A stretch of DNA of 64,000 nt from Jannaschia seohaensis (lineage in GTDB: Bacteria; Pseudomonadota; Alphaproteobacteria; Rhodobacterales; Rhodobacteraceae), in NCBI RefSeq assembly GCF_900116765.1, contig NZ_UETC01000016.1, positions 28,663-92,662 of the forward strand, read 5' to 3'. Shown piece after piece: positions 29,001 through 37,737 of this stretch. A program made the position numbers and the translations under genes. Within the stretch, counting starts at the first letter, position 1. The number at the start of each line of letters is the position of its first letter. The notes under the pieces are model-generated. The model worked only from the letters and a program-made list of their open reading frames with translations, was not told where the DNA came from and searched no databases.

Positions 29001-30171
29001 GCCGCGCTACGACGTCGCTTCTGCGATCGCTCAAGGCGGGCGTGACTATCAGGAGGATGCGATCACGACCGACTTTCCCTTCGGCATGGACAGCGGTGTC
29101 GCCGTTCTGGCCGACGGGATGGGCGGCCATGCCGCAGGCGATGTCGCCTCCAAGATCGTCGTCACCGAAGTCTATAGCGAGTTGAAATTCCAGTCGGCCA
29201 ATTTCGCCGACTTCGAGCGGGACATCCCCGCTTTCATGCGGAAAGCCGCCAAGGGCGCCAATAGCTGCGTCCGGGATCACGTCCGCGCCAATCCCGGGTG
29301 CCAAGGCATGGGGGCGACGCTGGTCAGCGTCGTGCTGGTGGAAAACCGGATGTATTGGATGTCCATCGGCGACAGCCCGCTCTACCTGCTGCGCGACGGA
29401 AAACTGTGCCAGCTCAACGAGGATCATTCGCTGGCCCCTCAGATCGACTTCATGGTCGAGCAGGGTCTGATCAGCGCCGAGGCGGCCAAGAACCATCCCG
29501 ACCGCAACTGCCTGACCTCGGTCATCCTGGGCGGCAAGGTGGCGCGTGCCGACTGCCCGATGGAGCCGTTCGAGCTGAAGCTGGGCGATGTGGTCGTGGT
29601 GTCGTCCGACGGGCTGCAATATCTCGAAGAGCCCAAGATCCGGAAGATCCTTCACAAATATCGGCGCCGCAAGGCCGCCGAGATCGCGGGATACCTGCTG
29701 GAGGCGCTGGATGAACTGGCCGATCCAGACCAGGACAATATCAGCTTTTCGGTCATCAAGCTGAACCACATGAAGCCGGTCGTCCGGAAGATCGTGGCCA
29801 AGCCGGTGGGCCTGATCGAGACCTACAGCGCCCCTGCGACCCGCGTCGCGGCGCTCCCGGATGTCGGCGGGGTCGCGATCGACGACGATACGGACCCCGC
29901 CGGGTCCGAGCCCATGGCCGATCCCGACGAAGAGGAAGCGGCGCGCGCCAGGGCCGAGATCCGGGCGCGGATGGAAGCCGAGATCCGGGCCGAGCTCGAA
30001 GCGGAAGCGGCCGCCCGGGCCGCTGCGGTGATCTCGGTTGAGCCCGGGCCCGACCCCGAAGTCGAACCGGCGGAGCCGGCGGCGGATGCCGACACCCGGT
30101 CCGAGCCTGAACCGGATCCCGAAGAAGACGAGGTGCTGCCCCTGGCGGCCAGTGGAGGAGCGAGATCATGA
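28984..30171 (+). CDS. PP2C-family Ser/Thr phosphatase with acidic C-terminal tail
   Basis: A 395-residue metal-dependent phosphatase. Residues 1-260 contain all main PP2C motifs: RDYQEDA (20-26), VLADGMGGHAAGD (41-53) with the metal-binding aspartate, GMGATLVSVVL, SIGDSPLYLLRDG, VVVVSSDGLQYL and DQDNISF. The remaining part is a charged Glu/Arg/Ala-rich helix (EEEAARARAEIRARMEAEIR) and an acidic Pro/Glu tail, unusual for the family. It is expected to reverse the kinase encoded upstream. It overlaps the FHA gene and the next gene (ATGA at 30168-30171), so the three are translationally linked. Confidence 0.93.
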   Translation: MWRSPEPRYDVASAIAQGGRDYQEDAITTDFPFGMDSGVAVLADGMGGHAAGDVASKIVVTEVYSELKFQSANFADFERDIPAFMRKAAKGANSCVRDHVRANPGCQGMGATLVSVVLVENRMYWMSIGDSPLYLLRDGKLCQLNEDHSLAPQIDFMVEQGLISAEAAKNHPDRNCLTSVILGGKVARADCPMEPFELKLGDVVVVSSDGLQYLEEPKIRKILHKYRRRKAAEIAGYLLEALDELADPDQDNISFSVIKLNHMKPVVRKIVAKPVGLIETYSAPATRVAALPDVGGVAIDDDTDPAGSEPMADPDEEEAARARAEIRARMEAEIRAELEAEAAARAAAVISVEPGPDPEVEPAEPAADADTRSEPEPDPEEDEVLPLAASGGARS

Positions 30172-31484
30172 ATGCCGCCGTCACCGAAACGCTGACCGGT
30201 CTGGACCGGGCCCTGGCCTCCGGGCTTCTGCCGTCCAAGGCGTCGGACCTGGCCCGCTCCCTGCGCGCCAGGCTGGCCGCGCCGATCCGCGTCACGGTGA
30301 TGGGTCTGCCCGATACGGGCAAGTCGCGGGTCATCGATCTGCTGGCCGGCGACTCGATCGTGCCCGAGGGGGTCCGCCTGCCCGCGCTGCGCCTGAAATA
30401 TGGCGAATTCGCGATGACGCGTATCACCCGCCCTGACGGCTCCACCGAAGAGCAGGCGGGTCTGGATGGGGCCTGGGCCGCCGGGCGGCGGGCCGTGATG
30501 GTCGACATGGAAGCTCCGCTGCCCGCGCTCAAGCGGATCACTCTGATGGAGATCGGCATCGGCCTGGGCCGGATCGAACAGGCTCGGGCCTGCGCCTGGG
30601 CGGCCAAGCAGAGCGAGTTGATCATCTGGTGCACCCGCGATTTCGGGGCGCCGGAACAGGCCGCCTGGGCGACGATGCCCGACGCGATCCGCGATCAGGC
30701 CATTCTCCTGCGTCCGAAGATCGATCTCTCGCCCAATCCGGCCGCGGCGCTGGACCGGGCGCACCGGCTGGCGCAGGACGATTTCGAGCGGGTGCTGGCC
30801 ATCGACACGCCCCGGGCCCTGGCCGCGCGGCAGGGCGCCGAGGTCGACCGGGCCGAGTTCAAGGCGTCCGGAGGACAGTCTCTGATCGCCGCGGTCCTCA
30901 AGGTGATGGACCGGACGCGTCAGGGCTATCTCGACCGCGCCGACCTGCTGCTGGCCCGCCATCCCGAGGCCATCGAGGCCGTGGCCCCCATCGCCCGCGC
31001 GACGCCGGTTGTTCTTGTGGCCCGGGTCGCCCCCGCGACGCCGGCGCCCGCCCCGGCCGCCGCCCGCTCCTCGTCCGATGCGGTCGCCAAGCTGCTCAAC
31101 TCCGTCGTCTCGCAAGGGGGCGATGCGGCCAAGGCGCCGGCCCCGGCGCTCTCCGAGGCGTCGCTGGATCTGCTGCGCGACGCGGTGACCCGCCTCCGCT
31201 CCGTCGGTACGGAGCTCTCGCAGACCGAAGGCAAGTTCCGCCGTACGGCCATGCTCGACCGCTCTGTGGAGGAGATCGTCGAACTGGAAGAGAGGATTGC
31301 CGACGCGCAGGAGGACGATCCGGCCCTGAGCCGCGCCCATGAGGACGTTCAGGCTGCGCTCGACCTGATCCAACTGATCCAGATCGAGAACGCTCCGCAG
31401 GCCGCTGACGATGCCGTCGTGCTGATGTTGCAGCTGCGCCGCCGCTTCGACCGCTGGCTCGACCGCACCCCCGTCGCGGCGTGA
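30168..31484 (+). CDS. Degenerate dynamin-like P-loop protein
   Basis: A 438-residue protein with an intact Walker A motif GLPDTGKSR (46-54) after an N-terminal helical region. The place where a DxPG motif would follow reads LMEIGIG, and the NKxD position is at best RPKID, so nucleotide switching may be lost. The C-terminal half is helical with coiled-coil character (LDRSVEEIVELEERIADAQED). I infer it is a diverged paralogue of the two GTPases encoded downstream. It is coupled to the phosphatase gene by a 4-nt overlap; a 127-base gap follows before the large dynamin gene. Confidence 0.75.
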   Translation: MNAAVTETLTGLDRALASGLLPSKASDLARSLRARLAAPIRVTVMGLPDTGKSRVIDLLAGDSIVPEGVRLPALRLKYGEFAMTRITRPDGSTEEQAGLDGAWAAGRRAVMVDMEAPLPALKRITLMEIGIGLGRIEQARACAWAAKQSELIIWCTRDFGAPEQAAWATMPDAIRDQAILLRPKIDLSPNPAAALDRAHRLAQDDFERVLAIDTPRALAARQGAEVDRAEFKASGGQSLIAAVLKVMDRTRQGYLDRADLLLARHPEAIEAVAPIARATPVVLVARVAPATPAPAPAAARSSSDAVAKLLNSVVSQGGDAAKAPAPALSEASLDLLRDAVTRLRSVGTELSQTEGKFRRTAMLDRSVEEIVELEERIADAQEDDPALSRAHEDVQAALDLIQLIQIENAPQAADDAVVLMLQLRRRFDRWLDRTPVAA

Positions 31485-31611
31485 CGCTGCGCCGGGGACA
31501 CGATGAACCCGCAATTCACCAATTATCGGTCATTCTTTCGACAATCGGTGAGGGTCAGATTGGTTTCAAGGGTCGTGGCAAGGCGACCCAGTAGTAAGTG
31601 AGGATCACATC

Positions 31612-33720
31612 ATGGAGATGTCGCAAATCGACCAGACCGGGGCAAGCGCCGCCACCCGGCCGGATGTCGCGGCCTCGGTGCTGTCGAAGGGGCAGGAGGC
31701 GCTGCGCGGGTTGGCCGAAGATATCGCCGGCCTGCGGGAGATCCTGTGCGACGTCGAGGCGATCGGCGGCCCCGACATGGCCAAGAAACTGCGCGGGCTG
31801 ATGCACGATCTCGACACGTTCGAGCCCGCGGTCACGATGATCGGTCAGATCAAGTCGGGCAAGACGACCCTGGTCAACGCCATGGCGGGCCATCCGGACC
31901 TACTGCCCTCGGATGTGAACCCGTGGACGTCCGTGGTGACGTCGCTGCACCTCAACGTGCCCCGCGCCTCCGACGATCCGCGCGCCAGCTTCCGTCTGTT
32001 CGACGCCGACGAGTGGGACAATCTCGTCCGCAATGGCGGCCGCATCGGCGAGCTTTCGGCCCGCGCCGGCGCCGACAAGGAGGTCGAGAAGCTGCGCAAG
32101 CAGATCGCGCGCATGCACGAGAAGACGCGCGAGCGGCTGGGCCGGAAGTTCGAGATGATGCTCGGCCAGCAGCACGATTACGGCAGCTTCGACGATTCTC
32201 TCATCCAGCGCTATGTCTGCATGGGCGACGATTTCGACCCGGACCAGAAGGCGGACGGGCAGGGCCAGTTCGCCGACATCACCCGCTCCGCCGATCTGTG
32301 GCTCGACGCGGCGGGCCTGCCGATGCCGCTGTGCATCCGCGATACGCCGGGCGTCAACGACACCTTCATGATGCGCGAGCAGATCACGATCCGCGCCCTG
32401 CGCGACTCCAAGACCTGCGTTGTCGTCCTCTCGGCCCATCAGGCGCTGTCGGCCACCGACATGGGCCTGATCCGTCTGATCTCGAACATGAAGTCGCGCC
32501 AGGTCGTGGTCTTCGTCAACCGTATCGACGAGTTGTCGGACCCCGCCGCTCAGGTGCCGGAGATCCGCGCCTCGCTGATCGACACCCTGTCGCAGGGCGG
32601 GATGCAGGTGCCCGATATCGTGTTCGGATCGGCCTATTGGGCCACCGCCGTTCTCAAGAACGAGATCGACGGGATGATCGCCGCCTCCGCCGAGGCGCTG
32701 CGCGGCTATGCCGTCGAGGCGCTGGGCCCTGAGGCCGCTGGCATGTCCGTGGCCGAGATGGTCTGGTCGCTCTCGGGGATGCCCGCCCTCTACGAGGCGA
32801 TCGGCGTGCGCATCGCCGACGGCGTCGGCCTTCAGACGATCATCGCCGCCCGCCGCCGCGCGGCAAACTATGTGGCCGCCTTGCGCGCGTCCTCGCAGAT
32901 GGTCTCGCTCAAGGGCGGGAGCGGCCCGGTCCAGAAGATGCCCGCCGCCGAGGTCGAGGGTATGCTTCAGGACATCCATGACGAGATGATCGTGGATCTG
33001 AACGCCCGGCTGGACGAGGCGTTCAAGCGGTTCGGCGCAAGGGTCGACCAGGTGCATATCCGCTTCGTCGACCGGGCGCTGGAAAGCCTGATCCACCATC
33101 TGGAGACCAAAGGCGAGAAGGAGGTCTGGAACTATTCGCCCGACGGCCTGCGCATGCTGATGCGGTCTTCCTATCAGGTGCTGCGCAAGAACGTCATGTC
33201 GGCCTGCGACAGTGTCTACAAGCGCGCGGGCGACGAGTTGACCGATGCCTATGCCCGCATCTTCGACGTCGAGGCGGAGAATTTCCGCGTCGAGCCGCCG
33301 GTCGTGCCCGAGACGCCGCAGCCGATGGCGCTGGCGCGGACCATCGCGCTGGATCTCAAGACCTCCTGGTGGAAAAGCTGGTGGGGTAAGCGCCGCGGCT
33401 ACCGCGCCTTCTCCGACGGCTTCCGGGAACTGATCGCCGCCGAGACGCAGCCCATCGTGGCCGAACTGACCGCGCATCAGACCGAGGAAATCCGCGCCGT
33501 GGCCATGGGCCGCCTGGAGACCTTCCTTCGGGAGCAGCGCGACGTGCTGGCCGACATGTCGGCCAAGTCGCAGGTCTCCATCGAGGAGCTCAACGGTCTG
33601 TTTGGTGTCAGCCAGCAAAAAGAGCGGGAGATGCTGTTCGAGATGCTCTTCGAGGAGCTTGAGATCGACGATCCGATGCCCGGAGACGGGCGACCGGGCG
33701 AAGAAGGAGACGCGGCATGA
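31612..33720 (+). CDS. Large dynamin-family GTPase
   Basis: A 702-residue bacterial dynamin-like protein. The GTPase domain has G1 GQIKSGKTT (78-86), a candidate G2 threonine in PWTSVVTSL, G3 DTPG (244-247) and G4 NRID (303-306). Long helical stalk regions follow. At about residues 584-598 a Trp- and Arg-rich stretch, SWWKSWWGKRRGYR, looks like a membrane-binding paddle. No membrane helix is seen. The start at 31612 follows GTGAGGA; the AT-rich 127-base gap upstream may hold a second promoter. Dynamin-like proteins remodel or fuse membranes. The stop overlaps the next gene (ATGA). Confidence 0.88.
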   Translation: MEMSQIDQTGASAATRPDVAASVLSKGQEALRGLAEDIAGLREILCDVEAIGGPDMAKKLRGLMHDLDTFEPAVTMIGQIKSGKTTLVNAMAGHPDLLPSDVNPWTSVVTSLHLNVPRASDDPRASFRLFDADEWDNLVRNGGRIGELSARAGADKEVEKLRKQIARMHEKTRERLGRKFEMMLGQQHDYGSFDDSLIQRYVCMGDDFDPDQKADGQGQFADITRSADLWLDAAGLPMPLCIRDTPGVNDTFMMREQITIRALRDSKTCVVVLSAHQALSATDMGLIRLISNMKSRQVVVFVNRIDELSDPAAQVPEIRASLIDTLSQGGMQVPDIVFGSAYWATAVLKNEIDGMIAASAEALRGYAVEALGPEAAGMSVAEMVWSLSGMPALYEAIGVRIADGVGLQTIIAARRRAANYVAALRASSQMVSLKGGSGPVQKMPAAEVEGMLQDIHDEMIVDLNARLDEAFKRFGARVDQVHIRFVDRALESLIHHLETKGEKEVWNYSPDGLRMLMRSSYQVLRKNVMSACDSVYKRAGDELTDAYARIFDVEAENFRVEPPVVPETPQPMALARTIALDLKTSWWKSWWGKRRGYRAFSDGFRELIAAETQPIVAELTAHQTEEIRAVAMGRLETFLREQRDVLADMSAKSQVSIEELNGLFGVSQQKEREMLFEMLFEELEIDDPMPGDGRPGEEGDAA

Positions 33721-34592
33721 GCGACATGTCCCAAACCCCCGTCGAGCTCGGCGCCGCCGCCGTGGGCCCGACCGAAGCCCCCCGCAAGCCGCGCATGGCG
33801 ATCATGGGCGAGTTCTCGGCTGGTAAGTCCACGCTGTCCAATCTGCTGCTCGGCGCCAAGCCTCTGCCGGAAAAGGTGACCGCGACCCGGCTCTCGCCGG
33901 TCTGGCTGACCAAGGGCAACGCGCCGCCGGTCGCTCATTTCGTCGATGCGGAGCGCGCGCCGGAGCCTGTGACCGGCTTCGACGGCCTGGATGTGGACGC
34001 GGTGCGCTACGTGTCGATGTCGATCGACAGCACGATCCTCGAATATTGCGACCTGATCGACTTTCCGGGCATCTCGGACCCCAACATGGACAGCGACGTG
34101 TGGGAGCGGATGCTGCCCGAGATCGATCTGATCCTGTGGCTCACCCACGCGACCCAGGCTTGGCGCCAGTCCGAGGCCGCGGCCTGGGATCTCGTGCCCG
34201 AAGAGGTCCAGGCGCGCTCCATGCTGCTGGTGACGCGGTTCGACAAGCTGACCACCGAGCGCGACCAGAAGCGGGTTCTGGCCCGTCTGCATGCCGAGAC
34301 GGAGGATCTGTTCGCGGGCATCTACCCGTTGTCGCTCCTCGATGCGCTGAACGCGGCGAAAGCCGGGGATGCCGATGCCTGGGACGCCAGTGGGGCGCGC
34401 CGCTTCACGCAGGATCTGCATATCGCGCTGGCCCGGCTGGACAGTTCGATCCCGGAGCCCGGGGCGGAGGCTGCCCCCGCGCCCGCGCCGGAGGCCGAGC
34501 CACAGACCGCGCGCCGGCCCTCCCGCCGGATCGTGCCGCGGCGGATTCGCGCGGCTCTGGGCGGCGGTCGCCGCTCGCGCCCCCAGGACTGA
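33717..34592 (+). CDS. Small dynamin-like GTPase
   Basis: A 291-residue protein that is almost only a GTPase domain: G1 GEFSAGKST (31-39), G2-like TATRL, G3 DFPG (115-118) and G4-like TRFDK (173-177). The C-terminal 50 residues are Pro/Ala-rich and then very basic (RRPSRRIVPRRIRAALGGGRRSR), fitting electrostatic membrane or nucleic-acid binding. Bacterial dynamins often work in pairs encoded side by side, and this one is translationally coupled to the 702-residue partner. Confidence 0.88.
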   Translation: MSDMSQTPVELGAAAVGPTEAPRKPRMAIMGEFSAGKSTLSNLLLGAKPLPEKVTATRLSPVWLTKGNAPPVAHFVDAERAPEPVTGFDGLDVDAVRYVSMSIDSTILEYCDLIDFPGISDPNMDSDVWERMLPEIDLILWLTHATQAWRQSEAAAWDLVPEEVQARSMLLVTRFDKLTTERDQKRVLARLHAETEDLFAGIYPLSLLDALNAAKAGDADAWDASGARRFTQDLHIALARLDSSIPEPGAEAAPAPAPEAEPQTARRPSRRIVPRRIRAALGGGRRSRPQD

Positions 34593-34673
34593 GACCCGAC
34601 CCCGCATCTTTCCCTCTTGGGCGGCATGGGCTAGACCCGTGCCGTCAAAGCTTTGTATGAGGCAGGGACTTAC

Positions 34674-35042
34674 ATGAGCGCGGATGCCCTGAAGGCGTTG
34701 ACCGAGGCCCATGCGGCCTGCCGCACCGTGGTCTTCGCCGACATGACGACGCGAATGGTCCTGCTCTCCGAGAGCCGGACGGTGCTGCATCGTGAGGCCC
34801 AGCAGGCCTTGGCTTTGCGCGGCGGTCGCCTGCTGTCGGCGATGGACGGGGACGCGCCCGATCCGGAGACCGCTTGGGATATCGCCTATTCGATCGGTCC
34901 CGATGAGATCGCCGTATTCCTGCGCGTCCCGGATGCGCCTTCGGATGCGCTGTGCTGCCTCTGCGCGCCGGATATCGACCTCGATGCTTTCGCCACGGAC
35001 GCGCGCAGCTGCCTCAACCGTCTCGCTGGGGTAGAGGGATGA
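34674..35042 (+). CDS. Small protein, possibly Roadblock/LC7-like
   Basis: A 122-residue protein. The start at 34674 has AGGCAGGGA upstream; an in-frame ATG at 34653 is less likely. The first half (CRTVVFADMTTRMVLLSES) resembles the strand pattern of Roadblock/LC7 proteins, which often act as regulators of small GTPases. The rest has DIAYSIGPDEIAVFLRV and two adjacent cysteines (DALCCLCAP). The family match is weak, but a GTPase regulator next to GTPases would make sense. It overlaps the next gene by 4 nt. Confidence 0.6.
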   Translation: MSADALKALTEAHAACRTVVFADMTTRMVLLSESRTVLHREAQQALALRGGRLLSAMDGDAPDPETAWDIAYSIGPDEIAVFLRVPDAPSDALCCLCAPDIDLDAFATDARSCLNRLAGVEG

Positions 35043-35851
35043 GCGATCCCGACCGGTTCGACGACCGCCTTGCGCAGCTTGCCGGCTCTGACGAGACGGT
35101 CGGCGCGGCGCGGGTGATCGCGCGGGCCGGAGGCGGGGGCAGGGCGGTCGCTCTGGCCGTGTTGAACGCCATCGACGAGTCGATCCTGCCCGCCGAGCTG
35201 GTCGTCGCCTCCGAGGCCGGAGAAACGATGACGCTTTCGGTGGCGGCGCGGCGCCTGCGGCTTGTGGTTGCGGCATCCGAGGATCTGGCCGCGGATACCG
35301 TTATCGGGCAGGAGTTGGACCCCGAGGGTACCGAGGAGCTCGAGGTCGTGATCGCCTTGATCGACCGGTTCGCGCGGGGCGCGGCCGGGACCGTGGTGGT
35401 GGTCGAACAGCCGGGCGAAGAGACCGGGCCCCGCGGCGTCTCGGCGACGCGCCTGATCGGGATGCTGCCGGAAGAGATCGTCGACAGCCCCGCCTCCGAG
35501 CTGGTCCCCGAAGGCGCCGCGGGCGCGCCGGAGGCGGACGGCGGCGTCGAGGCGGAGCGTTTCCTGGCGGTCGCCGGTCCGCGGATCAGCGGCCATTTGT
35601 TGCGCCGGCCGGACGGCTCTGAGACCGCCGATGGCGCCGACGATATTGTCGATATTCTCTCGGCACTTGCGGATCTTGAGGCCGAGACCACCCCGCCCGG
35701 CTTTGAGATGTGGCTCCGGCAGACGGGCCAGCCGGACGGCCGGGCCCTCGGACGGGCCGTCTGGGCCGACGGATCGGTCGCGGCGGTGGCTTTTCCCGCC
35801 CGCGAGGGCGGAGCGCTGGCCGCCGCCTTCGCGCAGACGCTGACCGTCTGA
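35039..35851 (+). CDS. Unrecognised soluble acidic protein of the kinase-dynamin cluster
   Basis: A 270-residue acidic protein without signal peptide or membrane helix. The N-terminal half alternates strands and helices (ALAVLNAIDESILPAELVV, RRLRLVVAASEDL, ELEVVIALIDRFARGAAGTVVVVEQ). The C-terminal part ends FEMWLRQTGQPDGRALGRAVWADGSVAAVAFPAREGG, which could be another small alpha/beta domain. I do not recognise a family. It begins on the stop of the preceding gene (ATGA), and a large hairpin lies 20 bases after it, so it is probably the last gene of the cytosolic half of the cluster. Confidence 0.65.
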   Translation: MSDPDRFDDRLAQLAGSDETVGAARVIARAGGGGRAVALAVLNAIDESILPAELVVASEAGETMTLSVAARRLRLVVAASEDLAADTVIGQELDPEGTEELEVVIALIDRFARGAAGTVVVVEQPGEETGPRGVSATRLIGMLPEEIVDSPASELVPEGAAGAPEADGGVEAERFLAVAGPRISGHLLRRPDGSETADGADDIVDILSALADLEAETTPPGFEMWLRQTGQPDGRALGRAVWADGSVAAVAFPAREGGALAAAFAQTLTV

Positions 35852-35870
35852 CCCCTCCGCGACCCCGTTC

Positions 35871-35922
35871 GGCAATTGCGGCATCACTGCGACCGACCCG
35901 GTCGCTGTGGTCTGCAATTGCC
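35871..35922. terminator. Large imperfect hairpin ending the cytosolic half of the cluster
   Basis: GGCAATTGC (35871-35879) pairs with GCAATTGCC (35914-35922). Inside, a run ending GCGACCG pairs with one starting CGGTCGC across ACC, with two imperfect positions between the stems, giving a rod of about 24 pairs. TAAGATTTT follows. It looks like a terminator or a processing/stability element separating the cytosolic genes from the exported ones. The remaining 36 kb-proximal gap (to 36053) holds AAGGAA, the ribosome binding site of the next gene. Confidence 0.6.
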
Positions 35923-36053
35923 TAAGATTTTCGCCGTTCACGCCCTAGCTCCACCGCGTTCCCCACGCAGCTTGCCGGCATCGCCCCGCTGTCCCGGCGG
36001 CACCGCCCGGTCTGTGCAGGACTGACCGGTTAACACTTAAAAGGAACGCTAAC

Positions 36054-37646
36054 ATGCAGAGCATTCGCTCCCTCACGACCACCAGCGCGCTGCGCGGGCT
36101 CGTCCTCGCGGGCGCCTTGGCCGCACCTGGCCTGGCTCAAGCTGAGAACGTCAACCTGATCTCCGCGGACGGAACCGTCGATATCGTCGGGGAGTTCGTC
36201 GCTTTCGACGAAAACACATATGTCATCCGCACCGCACTGGGCGAGCTGCGCCTGTCGGCCACGCGGGTGCGCTGTGAGGGGGCCGCCTGCCCGAGCCTCG
36301 AGTCCGGCAAGGCCGAGGCCGACGTAATCCTGGCTGGCTCCGATACGCTGGGACAGGGTGTCATGCCGCTGCTGCTGGAAGGTTTCGCCGGCGTGCTCGA
36401 CGCTGACATGGCCGCGGTCGTGGATGGCACCAATCTGCAAGCCGAGCTGGTCGGCGACCAGGGCTTCGGCGACGCGCTGGGCTCCTACCTCGTGTCTTCC
36501 TCGGCCTCCGACGACGCGTTCACCGCGCTGCTGGACAAGACCGCCTCCATCGGCATGGCCGCCCGCCGCATCCTGCCCGCCGAAGCCCGCGCGCTGCGCG
36601 ATGCCGGCGCCGGCAACATGATCGACCCGCAGCAGGAGCACATCGTCGCCGTCGACTCGATCGTCGTGATCGTGAACCCCGAGAACGGCATCGAAAAGCT
36701 CACGATGGCGCAGGTCGGCCAGATCTATTCCGGCCAGATCACCAACTGGAGCCAGGTCGGCGGCCGGGATATGCCGATCAAGGTCGTCGGCCGTGAAACG
36801 GATACCGGCACCGCCGGGATCTTCTACTCCGCGGTCATGGGGCAGGAGCAGGACAGCTGGCAGTTCGTCAACGGCATCACCATCGCTTCGGACAACAACG
36901 AAGCCGCCGCCCTCGTCAACGAAAACCCCGGCGCCATCGGTTTCGTCGGCTATGCCTTCCAGCGGGGCGCCAAGCCGATCAGCCTTGTCAACGCCTGCGG
37001 CCTGACCATGTCGCCCGACGCTTTCGCGGCCCGCACCGAGGAATATGAACTGCAGCGCCGCCTGTATCTCTACAACCGTGAGGACGTCGATCCCGAGTCG
37101 AAGGAGTTCCTCGACTTCGTGCTCTCGTCGGATGCCGACGCGCTGATCCGCAAGGCCGGCTTCATCGATCTCGGCGTCGCCTCCCAGGAGCAGCCGCTCG
37201 ACGGCGACCGCGCCCGTTCGTTGCTCGACCCGAATGTCGACGCCTATGAAGGCAACGTGATGCGCGAGATGCTCGGCACGATGATCGACTACGAGCGTCT
37301 GTCGACCACCTTCCGTTTCCGCACCGGCTCTTCGAGGCTGGACGAGCGCGGCGCGATCGACATGGAGCGCCTGATCAAGCATCTCGAGAAGGCGCCCGAG
37401 GGCTCCAAGGTGATGCTGGTCGGCTTCACGGACGACGTGGGTGCCTTCGACAGCAACCGTGAACTGTCCGAGACCCGCGCTCAGCAGGTCCTGGCCGAGT
37501 TGCAGACCCGGGCGGGCGACCGTCTGGACGGCATCGAACTGACCTATCGTGGCTTTGGCGAAGTCGCGCCGACGGCGTGCAACGCCGAGGACCGTGGCCG
37601 CGCCATCAACCGTCGGGTCGAGGTGTGGATGCAGGCGGCGCGCTGA
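36054..37646 (+). CDS. Exported PstS-like substrate-binding/OmpA fusion protein
   Basis: A 530-residue exported protein with signal peptide (about 1-30, ending GLAQAE). A small strand-rich domain follows (VNLISADGTVDIVGEFVAF, to about 82), then a PstS-type periplasmic binding domain (about 90-375) with MAQVGQIYSGQITNWSQVGG, the GRETDTGTAGIF phosphate-loop-like segment and ENPGAIGFVGYAF. The C-terminal OmpA domain (about 420-530) has SNRELSETRAQQV and GRAINRRVEVW, the peptidoglycan-binding pattern. It could hold a ligand sensor on the cell wall. No phosphate transporter genes are nearby, so a transport role is unlikely. Confidence 0.9.
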   Translation: MQSIRSLTTTSALRGLVLAGALAAPGLAQAENVNLISADGTVDIVGEFVAFDENTYVIRTALGELRLSATRVRCEGAACPSLESGKAEADVILAGSDTLGQGVMPLLLEGFAGVLDADMAAVVDGTNLQAELVGDQGFGDALGSYLVSSSASDDAFTALLDKTASIGMAARRILPAEARALRDAGAGNMIDPQQEHIVAVDSIVVIVNPENGIEKLTMAQVGQIYSGQITNWSQVGGRDMPIKVVGRETDTGTAGIFYSAVMGQEQDSWQFVNGITIASDNNEAAALVNENPGAIGFVGYAFQRGAKPISLVNACGLTMSPDAFAARTEEYELQRRLYLYNREDVDPESKEFLDFVLSSDADALIRKAGFIDLGVASQEQPLDGDRARSLLDPNVDAYEGNVMREMLGTMIDYERLSTTFRFRTGSSRLDERGAIDMERLIKHLEKAPEGSKVMLVGFTDDVGAFDSNRELSETRAQQVLAELQTRAGDRLDGIELTYRGFGEVAPTACNAEDRGRAINRRVEVWMQAAR

Positions 37647-37660
37647 TCCGCGTGCCTCCA

Positions 37661-37695
37661 GGGTGCGAGCTATCCCTTAGGGACGTATCGCACCC
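37661..37695. promoter_or_regulatory. Hairpin in the leader between two exported-protein genes
   Basis: GGGTGCGA (37661-37668) pairs perfectly with TCGCACCC (37688-37695); an inner TCCC/GGGA pair flanks TTA. No T-run follows, so it may be an attenuator or an mRNA-stability element in place of a terminator. It lies 15 bases after the PstS/OmpA gene and 42 bases before the GTG start of the next gene. Confidence 0.4.
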
Positions 37696-37737
37696 AATCT
37701 CCACCCGTCGCCACTTTTCAGTCGAGAGGACACCATC

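Noticed and set aside
36054..37646. Phosphate ABC transporter component
   Set aside because: The PstS-like domain is fused to OmpA and no pstCAB or phoU gene is nearby.
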